A stretch of 64,000 bases of DNA from Anaerorhabdus sp036637135 (GTDB lineage: Bacteria; Bacillota_I; Bacilli_A; Erysipelotrichales; Erysipelotrichaceae). The DNA lies in the NCBI RefSeq assembly GCF_036637135.1, contig NZ_JAVWNC010000006.1:1-64000 (forward strand), written 5' to 3'. This document shows positions 8,789 to 18,289 of the stretch, piece after piece. Position numbers and translations under genes: made by a program. Under the pieces are notes generated by a model. That model worked only from the letters and a program-made list of their open reading frames with translations, was not told the origin of the DNA and did no database searches. The first letter of the stretch is position 1. The number at the start of each line of letters is the position of its first letter.

Positions 8789-10340
8789 GGTAAGCCCTCC
8801 TTATTTCTTCATCAGATTGTTTCTTAACACCTAACATGTATAGACCTAAATCTTTATCTGTAACATCTCTTGTGTTTTCAAAGTAGGCAACGATTTCACC
8901 ATCATACATAACAAGTAATTTATCGCTTAAGTCCATAACTTCGGTTAAGTCAGCACTGACAAGTAGAATAGCTCTACCTTCATTTCTTAAATCGATTAAT
9001 TGATTATGAATAAAGTTAGCACTACCAATATCAATACCACGAGTAGGTTGTTCAGCGATAAGTAGTTGAGGATCTGTTTGATATTCACGCGCAACTACAA
9101 CCTTTTGGATATTACCACCAGATAGACTACCAATTTTTGTTTTTCCTGATGATGTCTTGATACTAAATTTTGAAATCAAACCATCTGCGATAGATTTGAT
9201 ACTCTTGTTTTTCATGAAGAATTTACCACTGAGTTCTGGTTGATCATAATAAGTAGAAATAATATTATCACTGATGGATGCATTTGCAGCAATTCCATCT
9301 TTCATACGATCTTCAGGAATATAAGCTAAACCTTTTTGTCTTCTAAGTTTAATTGGCATTGTTGAAATGTCTTCATTGTTTAAACGAATTGTACCGGATG
9401 TAAAAGGTCCCATACCGGCAATAGCTTGAATTAGTTCAGATTGTCCGTTTCCTTGTACACCGGCAATACCTAATATTTCACCAGTTCGAACTGAGAAGTT
9501 AATATCATGTAGTGTATGTTTTTTTGATGTTTTAATTTCTAAGTTTTCAACTGATAGTACAGCTTGTGTATTTTCTAGTTTCTTCTTAATATCTTCAAAT
9601 GATGTAGATAGTTCGCGACCTACAATTAGTTCAGTCATTTTTTCAATTGAAATATCCTTAGCATCATATGTTCCACAACTCTCTCCATTTTTCATAATAG
9701 TAATACGATCACTAATTTGTTTTACTTCATTTAATTTATGAGAAATAAAGATTACTGTATGACCTAATTCTTTAAACTTTTTTAATTCAATAAATAAGGC
9801 ATCAGTTTCTTGTGGTGTAAGTACAGCTGTAGGTTCATCAAGAATAATAACTTCTGCATCTTGATAAAGAGTTTTAAGTATTTCTACTTTTTGCTTTGCA
9901 CCAACTGATAGTGTTTCTATTTTAGCTTTTACATCAATTTCAAAATTGTATTTCTTAGCGAGTTCTGAAGCTTTTTTCATTGCTTGATTATAATCGATGA
10001 AGAATTTATTTTTTACAGGTTCATTACCAAGTACAATGCTTTGGGCAACGGTAAAACTTGGAATCAACATGAAGTGTTGATGAACCATTCCTATACCAAG
10101 CTTAATTGCCTCCATTGAGTTTTCAAAACTAACGTTTTGTCCTTTGTAGACAATTTGTCCTTCACTTGGTTTTTCCATACCAAAGGCAATCTTCATGATT
10201 GTTGATTTACCAGCACCATTTTCACCAACAACAGAATGAATTTCTCCTTTTTTGAAATCGATGCTTACTTTACGATTCGCAAATACACCGTTATCGTAAA
10301 CTTTTGTAATCTCTTTTAAACTTAAGATGATATCGTCCAT
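8781..10340 (-). CDS. Nucleoside-type ABC ATPase (tandem domains)
   Basis: Energises the importer. The 519-residue protein has two ABC domains. The first has Walker A GENGAGKST, LSVGAKQK in place of the usual LSGGQ signature, and Walker B ILDEPTAVL. The second has a degenerate P-loop (GVQGNGQSE) with signature LSGGNIQK and LIAEQPTRG. Asymmetry of this kind is usual in RbsA/NupO-type ATPases, where only one site is fully active. A strong aaagggg site precedes the ATG. It follows the BMP lipoprotein after a hairpin that should lower its expression relative to the binding protein. Confidence 0.93.
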   Translation of the reverse strand: MDDIILSLKEITKVYDNGVFANRKVSIDFKKGEIHSVVGENGAGKSTIMKIAFGMEKPSEGQIVYKGQNVSFENSMEAIKLGIGMVHQHFMLIPSFTVAQSIVLGNEPVKNKFFIDYNQAMKKASELAKKYNFEIDVKAKIETLSVGAKQKVEILKTLYQDAEVIILDEPTAVLTPQETDALFIELKKFKELGHTVIFISHKLNEVKQISDRITIMKNGESCGTYDAKDISIEKMTELIVGRELSTSFEDIKKKLENTQAVLSVENLEIKTSKKHTLHDINFSVRTGEILGIAGVQGNGQSELIQAIAGMGPFTSGTIRLNNEDISTMPIKLRRQKGLAYIPEDRMKDGIAANASISDNIISTYYDQPELSGKFFMKNKSIKSIADGLISKFSIKTSSGKTKIGSLSGGNIQKVVVAREYQTDPQLLIAEQPTRGIDIGSANFIHNQLIDLRNEGRAILLVSADLTEVMDLSDKLLVMYDGEIVAYFENTRDVTDKDLGLYMLGVKKQSDEEIRRAYRV

Positions 10341-10363
10341 ACAATCCCCTTTCTAATAAAAAT

Positions 10364-10390
10364 AATGCTCTACCAATGGGGTAGAGCATT
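10364..10390 (-). terminator. Attenuating hairpin between binding protein and ATPase genes
   Basis: An 11-bp perfect stem (10364-10374 with 10380-10390) and five-base loop are followed, in minus-strand direction, by a short T-rich run. It lies within the operon, so it should act as a partial terminator or 3' stabiliser that keeps the lipoprotein mRNA in excess over the membrane components. Confidence 0.7.
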
Positions 10391-10401
10391 ACTTATGAAT
10401 A

Positions 10402-11490
10402 TTATTGAACGCCAGCTTTTAATTCTTCCCATTTTGTATTGTCTGTTTCAAGACGAATTTGAGGGATATCGAACTTGCCGTCGATTAAATCTTGTTCAAG
10501 TTGTTCGATAGCAGCTTTTTGTTCATCAGTGAAGTAGTTATTGAATGCATCATTTTTAACGATTCCTACTCCGCCTTCTTTATATCCTAATAATTCTTTT
10601 TCACCAAATGGAAGTGTTCCATCTAAATACATATTGAATGCACGTACTAAAGCTTTGTCGCAATTCTTTGTAGCAGATGATAAGATAACTTTTACGATTT
10701 CAGGTTTTTCGCTGAATGTTAATGATTGGTCAGAGTCAACACCAATTGCCCAAACACCTTCCATACCTGAAGCTGATTCAAATAAACCGTTTCCTGCACC
10801 ACCAGCTGCGTGGAAGATTACATCAACGCCTGATTTGTACATGTTGTCTGCTTGTTCTTTAGCTTTTGGAGCATCTTGGAAGTTTCCAACATAACCGAAT
10901 GACATTTTGATATCTGGGTTAACTGCTTGAGCACCTACGATATATCCACCAAAGAAGTCATTGATAGAAGGTGAATCCATACCACCGATTGCACCGATGT
11001 TACCAGTCTTAGTTGCAGTAGCTGCAACAATACCAGCTAAGAAACCTAATTCTTCTGATTTGTATGTCATTGCATAAACATTTGGCAAATCTTCTGGAGC
11101 ACTATAATCGAAGTTGATGAATTGTTGTTCAGGGAATTCTTTTGCGATTTTGTAAAGAGAAGGTTCAGCTTCCCAGTTACCACCAATAATTAAGTCGTAA
11201 CCTCCTTCAGCTGCTTCTAGGTAATAGTTTTCCCATTTACTATTGTCTTTACCCATTTCAATTAATTTTGCTTCAACGTTTGGCATTGCACTGATTTCTT
11301 GGAAACCAGAGTAAACAATGTCGAAGTAAGATTGGTCACCAATGTATGGTAACAATAAGGCTACTTTAATTGTTTTTTCACCTTCAGGTTGGTCAGTAGC
11401 TGCAGGATCAGTAGTTGCTGGTTTTCCTGAACATCCAACAAGTCCGATAGCGAGTAGCGTAACCAAAAGTACTGCTAAAATCTTTTTCAT
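10402..11490 (-). CDS. BMP-family substrate-binding lipoprotein
   Basis: Lipid-anchored receptor that delivers the substrate to the importer. The signal peptide ends in the lipobox LVGCS with Cys20 as the lipidated residue. The mature part has the BMP/PnrA features: VALLLPYIGDQSYFD, then GAIGGMDSPSINDFFGGY and the late GVDSDQS motif, which in PnrA and NupN-like proteins binds purine nucleosides. An aggagg site lies just before the ATG. It starts 15 bases after the ADP-ribosylglycohydrolase-like gene. Ligand inferred as a nucleoside from family and from the downstream nucleoside hydrolase. Confidence 0.92.
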   Translation of the reverse strand: MKKILAVLLVTLLAIGLVGCSGKPATTDPAATDQPEGEKTIKVALLLPYIGDQSYFDIVYSGFQEISAMPNVEAKLIEMGKDNSKWENYYLEAAEGGYDLIIGGNWEAEPSLYKIAKEFPEQQFINFDYSAPEDLPNVYAMTYKSEELGFLAGIVAATATKTGNIGAIGGMDSPSINDFFGGYIVGAQAVNPDIKMSFGYVGNFQDAPKAKEQADNMYKSGVDVIFHAAGGAGNGLFESASGMEGVWAIGVDSDQSLTFSEKPEIVKVILSSATKNCDKALVRAFNMYLDGTLPFGEKELLGYKEGGVGIVKNDAFNNYFTDEQKAAIEQLEQDLIDGKFDIPQIRLETDNTKWEELKAGVQ

Positions 11491-11505
11491 TTCATTCCTC
11501 CTGTT

Positions 11506-13590
11506 TTATATTGAAAACTGTCCTTCCAGTTTACAATCAATTAATGATACTTTTCCGTTTCCTTTAATATAAAATCCGAACATACCTAAGACATCTTGGT
11601 TTAGACTTACAGGTATTGATTCGCTTTGATTGTCTATATGTACATTAATTAAATCACAAGTACTAATGACTTTCAATGTAGAATTCGATTTTTTGTATAT
11701 TAATCCTGATTTGTATGTTTCCGTAATATTTAATCCATTTCGAATGCATAAAGAAATGGGTTGACCATCAACAAATTTTAATGAGACAAAGTCTGTATAG
11801 CCACGAGAACTAAAACAAAAATGAGTTTCATCACAATCAAAATTGCAATTGAATTCTACTGTTCTTTGATTCACGTTTGGATTTCCCATTTGAATGAATG
11901 CATCATCATTACTCTTTAATTCTACACCAAGATTTGTGTAATCGAGATTACCTTTATGAAGACTAAAGAAGAATGGATTGATACATTGATCTTCGCCAAA
12001 TGTTAAACCAAAATCACAAGGTTGATGAGTACGGAAATCAACATAAGATTTCATTGTATGATCGATAGAGAAAGATTGAATCATAATATATTTTCTCATG
12101 ATGCGCTCATTGAATTCAAAATGAATACCAATCTTATGAACAGTTTTACTGGTTTGAGTAATTTGATGTTGAAGTGTTAGTTGATCTTCCAATAAAGTAA
12201 GGGGAGAATCTTCGATTGTGTTATCAGTATACCAAACACGAATACAACAAGTGAGATGACAACTCAATGGATTTTGTAGACTTACGGTAATGGTTTGATT
12301 AGGAAAAACTTGTGGAGAGAATAGCGGGTCATAACGAGCATCATAAATATCATTAGGTAAAAAATATGTAATTTTATTTACGTCCAAATCGTATCCTTTA
12401 AAACAGTTATTTAAAATTATTTTTAATTGATTATTTTCTTGTTTTAAATTTGATTCACAATAACGAGAAGAATGTGTTACAAATCCTTTTGTTGCATACG
12501 GTAAATCAAAAGCATAACTTGTGAATTGTGGATTACGACGCATGTTACTTGGTATTTCAAATTCGTTTGATTCAAATGCAAGTCGTGTGAATTCATATGC
12601 ACTATCACTTACAGTAGTTTGATTTAAATATCCATTGTTGCTCGATGCTAAAAGAATATCATTAATTGGTAATATCCATTTTTGGTCAATATGATTAATT
12701 CCAACAACGCAACCTATGATAGAACCAACATTTCCACAATTACAATCTGTATCATAACCAAGGGTGCAAAGAAGAGTCATGGTCTTTGTGAAATCATTAT
12801 GTCCATAAAGAAGAGCTAGAATCATAATCGCAATATTTGGAATGATATGACACATACCAGGGAAATGATCGTAGCTGTACTTAGATAAAATATAATCAAA
12901 GCATTTCATTTCATCGTCAGGGTTTTCGTCATAATAGCGAATGATGTCCTTTACTACTTGGTAATAAGTTGAGGATGAATCAATATAATCTAATGCATCA
13001 TTTACAATCTGATAAGTATCAGTATAAGTAAAACTAAGCGCAATCATTACGGCAACATAAACGCCACCTTCTATACCATCTTGATCATGAGTGATTGAAC
13101 TAGCAAGATATGCTAATTTCTTTGCAACATGAGGATCACCAAGTGAACAATATCCGCACCAATCCACAAAGATTTGACCACCAATTTGTTCTGCCATGAT
13201 TTGGCCATTTGTTTTTGATGAACCAGATAGAGGGGGTTCAATTCCATTCACTAAATTCAAATAACTAGTGTGTTCAGTTGATATCCCTTTTCCACCCCAC
13301 CAAAAGAAACCATGTTCATAAGGGATGTAGTTTAACATTGTGTTTGCGATATCTTGTGCAGTAATATCTTTTATTTTCTTATTGCGTAAAACTTCTTTAA
13401 AGAAGAGTGGTCCATTACTGTCATCATCAGCTGCGAATACACCATAATCAACAACATAGTCATTGATTGTACCATAGGTTGATTTAATTTCGTCATAAGT
13501 CCAAGCTTCAACAGGAGCACCTAATCGAATGCCAATGATTTTACCCATCCAAGCACTATATATTTTTTCATATGCAGTTTTAAAATCCAT
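11506..13590 (-). CDS. ADP-ribosylglycohydrolase-family protein with C-terminal extension
   Basis: First gene of the nucleoside operon. Its N-terminal half (about residues 1-350) is an ADP-ribosylglycohydrolase (DraG/ARH) fold: KIIGIRLGAPVE near the start, DDDSN at residues 55-59 in the position of the first Mg-binding acidic block, and GYDTDCNCGNVGSIIG as the second. Family members remove ADP-ribose from proteins or small molecules, or act on related glycosides. About 340 further residues, beta-rich and without a recognised motif, are probably a substrate-binding module. No signal peptide is present. I chose the ATG at 13590 because aaaggaggat lies just before it; a longer reading frame starts 21 codons upstream without a site. 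Substrate unknown; the operon suggests a ribosylated compound. Confidence 0.8.
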   Translation of the reverse strand: MDFKTAYEKIYSAWMGKIIGIRLGAPVEAWTYDEIKSTYGTINDYVVDYGVFAADDDSNGPLFFKEVLRNKKIKDITAQDIANTMLNYIPYEHGFFWWGGKGISTEHTSYLNLVNGIEPPLSGSSKTNGQIMAEQIGGQIFVDWCGYCSLGDPHVAKKLAYLASSITHDQDGIEGGVYVAVMIALSFTYTDTYQIVNDALDYIDSSSTYYQVVKDIIRYYDENPDDEMKCFDYILSKYSYDHFPGMCHIIPNIAIMILALLYGHNDFTKTMTLLCTLGYDTDCNCGNVGSIIGCVVGINHIDQKWILPINDILLASSNNGYLNQTTVSDSAYEFTRLAFESNEFEIPSNMRRNPQFTSYAFDLPYATKGFVTHSSRYCESNLKQENNQLKIILNNCFKGYDLDVNKITYFLPNDIYDARYDPLFSPQVFPNQTITVSLQNPLSCHLTCCIRVWYTDNTIEDSPLTLLEDQLTLQHQITQTSKTVHKIGIHFEFNERIMRKYIMIQSFSIDHTMKSYVDFRTHQPCDFGLTFGEDQCINPFFFSLHKGNLDYTNLGVELKSNDDAFIQMGNPNVNQRTVEFNCNFDCDETHFCFSSRGYTDFVSLKFVDGQPISLCIRNGLNITETYKSGLIYKKSNSTLKVISTCDLINVHIDNQSESIPVSLNQDVLGMFGFYIKGNGKVSLIDCKLEGQFSI

Positions 13591-13605
13591 ACGTATATCC
13601 TCCTT

Positions 13606-13653
13606 TTGGTTGCGTATCCATTTTAGATATAATAAGATTAACATACTTAACAA
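13606..13653. promoter_or_regulatory. Overlapping divergent promoters
   Basis: Both orientations give a plausible sigma-A promoter in this short gap. Plus strand: TTGGTT at 13606, 16-base spacer, TATAAT at 13628-13633 for the LD-carboxypeptidase. Minus strand: TTGTTA at 13653-13648, 16-base spacer, TATATC at 13631-13626 for the seven-gene operon. The -10 boxes overlap, so the polymerase could fire only one way at a time. Predicted by eye. Confidence 0.45.
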
Positions 13654-13672
13654 TTGCTTTGGAGGTAGAAAT

Positions 13673-14620
13673 ATGATTTATCCAAAATTTATTCAAGATA
13701 AAAGTACAATCGGTGTTGTAGCGCCATCCTTTGGTGTTGCAGGTGAACCATATTATGATAACTACATCATCGCAAAAGAATCATTACAAGAGATGGGCTT
13801 TCGACTAGTCGAATGCCCAAGTATTTATAACTTAGAAAAAGGACAAAGTAATTTACCAAAAATTCGTGCGAAAGAATTAATGGACTTTTACGAAGATGAT
13901 TCAATTGATTTTCTTTGGTCATGTGCAGGCGGAGAGATTATGAATGAAATACTGCCATACTTGGACTTTGAAAGAATAAAACAGTTAAAACCAAAATGGT
14001 TTATTGGATACTCAGATAATACATGTTTCATACAGCCACTTGCGACGAAATCAAATATCGCATCACTATATGGCATGTGCATATCAGAATTTAATTCATT
14101 ACAAATCAAAGAAGCAAGTCAAGCATTGATTAATTTATTAATGGGTAAGCAACATCTGTTTTATCAGTTCTTAGATCAACCGACACAAACGATTACGAAT
14201 GAAAATACAATGATTGAAGGAAGATTATTAGGTGGTTGTGTAGAAGTAATTATGAATCTTCTTCAAACACAATACGATGGTACTCTTGCATTTATTGAAC
14301 AGTATGAAGGCGATGTGATTTTGTATTTAGAAGCGTATGAATTAAATTCGCTTGGTATGAAACGTACTTTGTGGCAATTAAGAGAACTTGGATATTTGAA
14401 CAAAATAAAAGGTATTCTAATTGGTAAACTAAGAAATGATGAACCAGCGTTTGATGTTACAATCACTGAAGCATTATTAGATTTAGAATTAGATATACCT
14501 GTAATTTATGATGTGGAATTTGGTCATACATATCCAACGATACCTATGGTAAATGGAGCTTATGCAAAAGTAAGTGTTATCAATCAAAGATTTTCAATTG
14601 ATTATGATTTTACTCGTTAA
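13673..14620 (+). CDS. LD-carboxypeptidase (peptidase S66, MccF-like)
   Basis: Predicted serine carboxypeptidase that trims peptidoglycan tetrapeptides in the cytosol, or hydrolyses related amide bonds as MccF does. The nucleophile Ser lies in WFIGYSDNT, and the Glu and His of the triad fit YLEAYE and EFGHTYPTIP. The first block, IGVVAPSFG, is also typical. The ATG at 13673 follows ggagg by seven bases, giving 315 residues; the open frame extends upstream but lacks a site there. It is divergent from the nucleoside operon and its stop overlaps the convergent esterase gene by 11 bases. Confidence 0.88.
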   Translation: MIYPKFIQDKSTIGVVAPSFGVAGEPYYDNYIIAKESLQEMGFRLVECPSIYNLEKGQSNLPKIRAKELMDFYEDDSIDFLWSCAGGEIMNEILPYLDFERIKQLKPKWFIGYSDNTCFIQPLATKSNIASLYGMCISEFNSLQIKEASQALINLLMGKQHLFYQFLDQPTQTITNENTMIEGRLLGGCVEVIMNLLQTQYDGTLAFIEQYEGDVILYLEAYELNSLGMKRTLWQLRELGYLNKIKGILIGKLRNDEPAFDVTITEALLDLELDIPVIYDVEFGHTYPTIPMVNGAYAKVSVINQRFSIDYDFTR

Positions 14621-15488
14621 TGAAAGATACAATTCTTTGAATATTTGTATCAGTAAAAAAGATGTCATCAGTATGAATTGCATCATCAAATAATTCTAGA
14701 GTAATGGATTGATTTGGGTACTTCGAAGTAACTTCGTTATAAAAATCAATACTTTGTTGATGAGGTACTAAGCGATCACCTGTACCATGCTGTAAGAGAA
14801 TACGGGGCATATCTTCTTGGATAAATGTAGTTGGATTTAGTGTAGATAGGACTTCTTCTTTGAAGAAGTTTTCTTTTCCTATGAGTAAACTGATAAGACC
14901 ATCTTCATCATAGATGCTTGTATCACTTGTGAATGTACAACCAAGATCAATCAGTTGTTTCTCCATTTTAGTTGTGTCGATAGCTGGATAAAATGCAACA
15001 ATACTTTTTAGTTTTGTTTTTGGTTGTGGAATAGGAGTACCTAGTAACTGAGTGTCTTGGATTAATCCTGCAAGTAGTGCAAGATGAGCACCTGCGGATT
15101 CACCCCAAATATGTAAGTTCTCTAAATCAAAATGATATTTATCTGCGTTATTTTCAACCCAAAGTAATGCTTGTTTAATATCAACGATTTGTTGCGGATA
15201 GCGAGCATCAACAGAAAGTGAATAATCGATAGATACTACATTCATGCCATAATTTACAATTTTGATCATACCATGCATAAACTTCGATTGTTTATATCCA
15301 CTAATCCAACCGCCACCATGAACTACAACGATGGTCGGTTTTTTAGTTGGGGTTGTATCGGGTAAATACACATCTAATTTTTGGTTGCCATAGTAGGTAA
15401 TATCTAACTCATGAATTGGAAATAAAGAGGGATCCATATGGCCTTGGTCAAACTCTAAAAAACTTTTTAATTTATTACATAATTCCAT
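14610..15488 (-). CDS. Alpha/beta-hydrolase esterase
   Basis: Small cytosolic carboxylesterase of the HSL/BD-FAE type. VVVHGGGWISG carries the HGGGW oxyanion-hole motif, WGESAGAHLAL the nucleophile elbow GxSxG with catalytic Ser, and the C-terminal DDAIHTDD the catalytic His; an Asp is probable in HGTGDRLVP. 292 residues is normal. It stands alone and converges on the LD-carboxypeptidase gene. Substrate unknown; acyl esters of sugars are common for this group. Confidence 0.88.
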   Translation of the reverse strand: MELCNKLKSFLEFDQGHMDPSLFPIHELDITYYGNQKLDVYLPDTTPTKKPTIVVVHGGGWISGYKQSKFMHGMIKIVNYGMNVVSIDYSLSVDARYPQQIVDIKQALLWVENNADKYHFDLENLHIWGESAGAHLALLAGLIQDTQLLGTPIPQPKTKLKSIVAFYPAIDTTKMEKQLIDLGCTFTSDTSIYDEDGLISLLIGKENFFKEEVLSTLNPTTFIQEDMPRILLQHGTGDRLVPHQQSIDFYNEVTSKYPNQSITLELFDDAIHTDDIFFTDTNIQRIVSFINE

Positions 15489-15626
15489 GATTGTACTCCT
15501 TTATCTATTGATTCAATTATAACAACTCAGTTTTCAATTTAAAGTACTATTTGGATAGAAGTGTAGAACACAAAGGTTTCCATAGGTTGTGATAAACTGA
15601 AATTAGAAAGACTTAATGGTTTTATT

Positions 15627-16406
15627 ATGACGTTACTTTATTATGCACTCGCAACGATGTTTGCGATTATGGTGGGAATTGCTTCAGGACTTGGACCTGG
15701 ATTAATTATGAAACCACTCTTTGATTTAATGAACTTACACTCAGTAACTGAAATAGGTAACTATATTTCGATTGCTTTTTTACCAGTGTTAGTGATTTTG
15801 ACTTATCGTTTTTTCAAAAATAATAAAGCACCTGTTGATTGGAAACGTGTTGCTACTTCTGCATGTGGTGCAATAACAGGTGGAATACTGGGTGAATACT
15901 TTTTTGAATTCATGGTAAAAACAAATGAATTGCTTGTTAAACAAATACAAACATTTACACTTGTTGTCATCATTGTAATTATGTTGTTTTATTTTTTAAA
16001 GAAAGTAGAGATTAAGGAAGCCAAAATTGAAACAAAAGCGAAAGTATATATACTAAGTTTAGTTTTATCCGCAAGTATCATTTTCTTAGGGTTTGGTGGT
16101 CGAGGATTGAATTTGGCAGCTTATTTAACTTTCTTTCCTTATGATAAAAAAGAAGCGCCTTTATTATCAATTGTAATTATCTTCTGTGCGCAAGTAACTA
16201 AACTAACTAAAATAGCACTAACTTCAGGATTTGGTACATTTGATCCTAAAGTAGTTATTGTGTTATTGGTTACATCTACAATAGGAAGTTTACTTGGATA
16301 TACGATAAATAAATACGTTCCTAAAAAGTATATTAATCCAATTAGTATAGCGATATTAATATTTGTAGGATGTCTAACTACTTTGAATCTAATTCGTCTT
16401 TTCTAA
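15627..16406 (+). CDS. TauE/SafE-family membrane exporter
   Basis: Predicted anion exporter (sulfite, sulfoacetate or a similar small organic acid) with about eight transmembrane helices in two repeated halves. The start GIASGLGPGLIMKPL and the mid-protein FGGRGLNLAAYL are the paired glycine-rich loops typical of the family. 259 residues. No convincing ribosome site precedes the ATG, so translation may be weak. Sulfatase genes 12 kb away could release sulfate or sulfite precursors, but there is no operon link. Confidence 0.8.
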   Translation: MTLLYYALATMFAIMVGIASGLGPGLIMKPLFDLMNLHSVTEIGNYISIAFLPVLVILTYRFFKNNKAPVDWKRVATSACGAITGGILGEYFFEFMVKTNELLVKQIQTFTLVVIIVIMLFYFLKKVEIKEAKIETKAKVYILSLVLSASIIFLGFGGRGLNLAAYLTFFPYDKKEAPLLSIVIIFCAQVTKLTKIALTSGFGTFDPKVVIVLLVTSTIGSLLGYTINKYVPKKYINPISIAILIFVGCLTTLNLIRLF

Positions 16407-16526
16407 TTGATTGACTATTGTTTATAAGTAGAATAATCTAAAGTTAAGAATTAAGGTATTTAACCCGTTTTCTTGGTACTTGCTTTTGTGATATAATAAC
16501 AAACAGTTGAAAGAGAGGTGTACAAC

Positions 16527-17612
16527 TTGAATTTAGTTATTGGGGCATTCCCTTATTTTGTACTACCATTAATACTTTCTTTTATTTTTATCCCTATGGC
16601 AAAAAAAATAGGTTTAAACCTTGGAATATACGCTGAAGAGAACCAAAGAACAGTGCATCATGGTAAAATTGTTCGAATTGGTGGACTTGCAGTTTTCTTA
16701 GCATTTATGATTTCGATGGCAATCTTTGTGAAAGCAGATGATACTCTAAATGGTATTTTATTAGGTGGTATTGTTATTTTCATTGGTGGGTTGTTGGATG
16801 ATATCTTTGATTTAAAGCCAATTATTAAACTTGCATTTCAAATTGTTGCAGCACTAATTGCGATGATTGTAGGTCAAGTGTATTTATCATCAATTAGTTT
16901 GCCGTTTGGAATTCAAATTAATAATATCTTTATATCAGGGTTTGTCACATTTGTATGGATAGTAGGTATTACAAACGCGATTAATCTTATAGATGGTTTA
17001 GATGGTTTATCAGGTGGTATTTCATTTATTGTAACTTGTACCATAGGGTTACTTGGATTCTTTATGGGAAGACGTGATATTTGTATTATGTCTTTGATTC
17101 TTGCGGGTTCAATACTTGGATTCTTAAAATATAACTTCCATCCTGCTAGTATATTTATGGGGGATTGTGGAGCATTATTCTTGGGGTATATGATTGCAAC
17201 AATTTCATTACTTGGGTTTAAAACGACAGCATTTATTACATTGGGGTTTCCAATATTGATGTTGTTTATCCCAATCTCAGATACGCTAATAGCGATCATA
17301 AGAAGAAAGCTTAAAGGACAAAAGATCTCAGAAGCAGATCGTAGTCATTTGCATCATATCTTAATGTATAAATTAGACTTGGGCCATCGTAATGCGGTTT
17401 TAATTCTGTATTTGATGACCATGTTATTTGGGGTAAGTTCAGTAGTTAGTTATTTTGACAAGGTTGCAGGGCTTATCATGGTGTTGATTCTTCTACTTAT
17501 CTCGGAAATCTTTATTGAGAAAACAGGCATGATTAATCCTAAATTTCATCCATTATTAGGACTTTATAGACGGATACGAGGAAAAAGTAAGGACGAGACA
17601 AACGAACACTGA
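16527..17612 (+). CDS. tagO: UDP-GlcNAc:undecaprenyl-phosphate GlcNAc-1-phosphate transferase (TagO/WecA type)
   Basis: Starts teichoic acid or cell-wall polysaccharide synthesis by moving GlcNAc-1-phosphate to the lipid carrier. The protein has about eleven transmembrane helices and the family's loops: GGLLDDIFDLKP (Mg-binding DD), INLIDGLDGLSGG, FMGDCGALFLGY and the HLHHIL block with basic residues. The start is a TTG at 16527, because agagagg lies eight bases before it; the GTG at 16518 would fall inside that site. 361 residues. A separate transcription unit with its own terminator. Confidence 0.92.
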   Translation: MNLVIGAFPYFVLPLILSFIFIPMAKKIGLNLGIYAEENQRTVHHGKIVRIGGLAVFLAFMISMAIFVKADDTLNGILLGGIVIFIGGLLDDIFDLKPIIKLAFQIVAALIAMIVGQVYLSSISLPFGIQINNIFISGFVTFVWIVGITNAINLIDGLDGLSGGISFIVTCTIGLLGFFMGRRDICIMSLILAGSILGFLKYNFHPASIFMGDCGALFLGYMIATISLLGFKTTAFITLGFPILMLFIPISDTLIAIIRRKLKGQKISEADRSHLHHILMYKLDLGHRNAVLILYLMTMLFGVSSVVSYFDKVAGLIMVLILLLISEIFIEKTGMINPKFHPLLGLYRRIRGKSKDETNEH

Positions 17613-17630
17613 AAAATCAGTGTTTTTTTT
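17605..17630 (+). terminator. Intrinsic terminator after tagO
   Basis: AACACTGA pairs with TCAGTGTT around an AAAA loop and is followed by six further T. The stop codon of the transferase is part of the left arm. Confidence 0.9.
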
Positions 17631-17686
17631 AGTTCTTTTTAAGGATGAACTTCATTTCTTGCAAATAAGTGAGTAAGGAGGCAAAT

Positions 17687-18260
17687 ATGACTAAATTAAG
17701 AATAGAAAATGTTTTGAGGGGTGAAGATGAGTGTGTTCATCATATTCGGGACATATGGACATCCTTCATCGATGCTAAAACAAAGTATGTAAGACATGTC
17801 GATGAGAAAAATTGTGATTGTTATCTGATAAGTGATGCAAATTGGGCCATTCGTGGAAAAACATTATCATGTCAGGAGATGGGGATTAGAATTAGACCGG
17901 GAGATATTTGTTATATTGATTATGGCCAAGCGTATTTAAATGAAATAGGTTTTCAACATTTTGGATTGGTCATCCGAATCTACCAACAAAAAGCATTTGT
18001 AGTGCCCATGACATCCAATGAAGTTCAATATAATAGTGCTTATGATCCAATAAATAATCCTTCTGGGAAAAGACATTTGATGCGTTTGGGGTGGTTACCC
18101 CGGGATGAATCGTAAATCTGTTCTCTTTCTAAACGATTGTAAGTTTATAAACTCTGCAAGAGTTATTGATGTAAAGGCACATCTTGATGTTGATTCAGCT
18201 TATTTTGCTCAAATAAAGAAACGCATTATACAGATGATTGATGAAGATGAAGGGGAGTAA
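17687..18260 (+). pseudogene. MazF/PemK-like toxin-type gene, split by a frameshift
   Basis: Two reading frames together make one PemK/MazF-like protein. Part one (17687-18115, 142 residues) contains the family block RPGDICYIDYG, then LVIRIYQQKAFVVPMTSN. Part two (18105-18260, 51 codons, one frame later) reads SVLFLNDCKFINSARVIDVKAH, the usual C-terminal half. Removing one G from the GGGG at 18088-18091 joins them into about 190 residues with MRLGGYPGMNRKSV at the junction. The ATG at 17687 has aaggagg five bases upstream. No antitoxin lies beside it, so this may be an orphan housekeeping relative rather than a toxin. Either an assembly error or real inactivation. Confidence 0.75.
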
Positions 18261-18289
18261 ATCCTTAAACAATGTGATAAACTAGAAGT

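Noticed and set aside
10541..10894. Open frame of 117 codons opposite the BMP lipoprotein gene
   Set aside because: Shadow of a confident gene with lipobox and family motifs on the other strand.
18081..18115. Programmed ribosomal frameshift in the MazF-like gene
   Set aside because: There is no slippery heptamer or following stem that I can support; a simple G indel explains it better.
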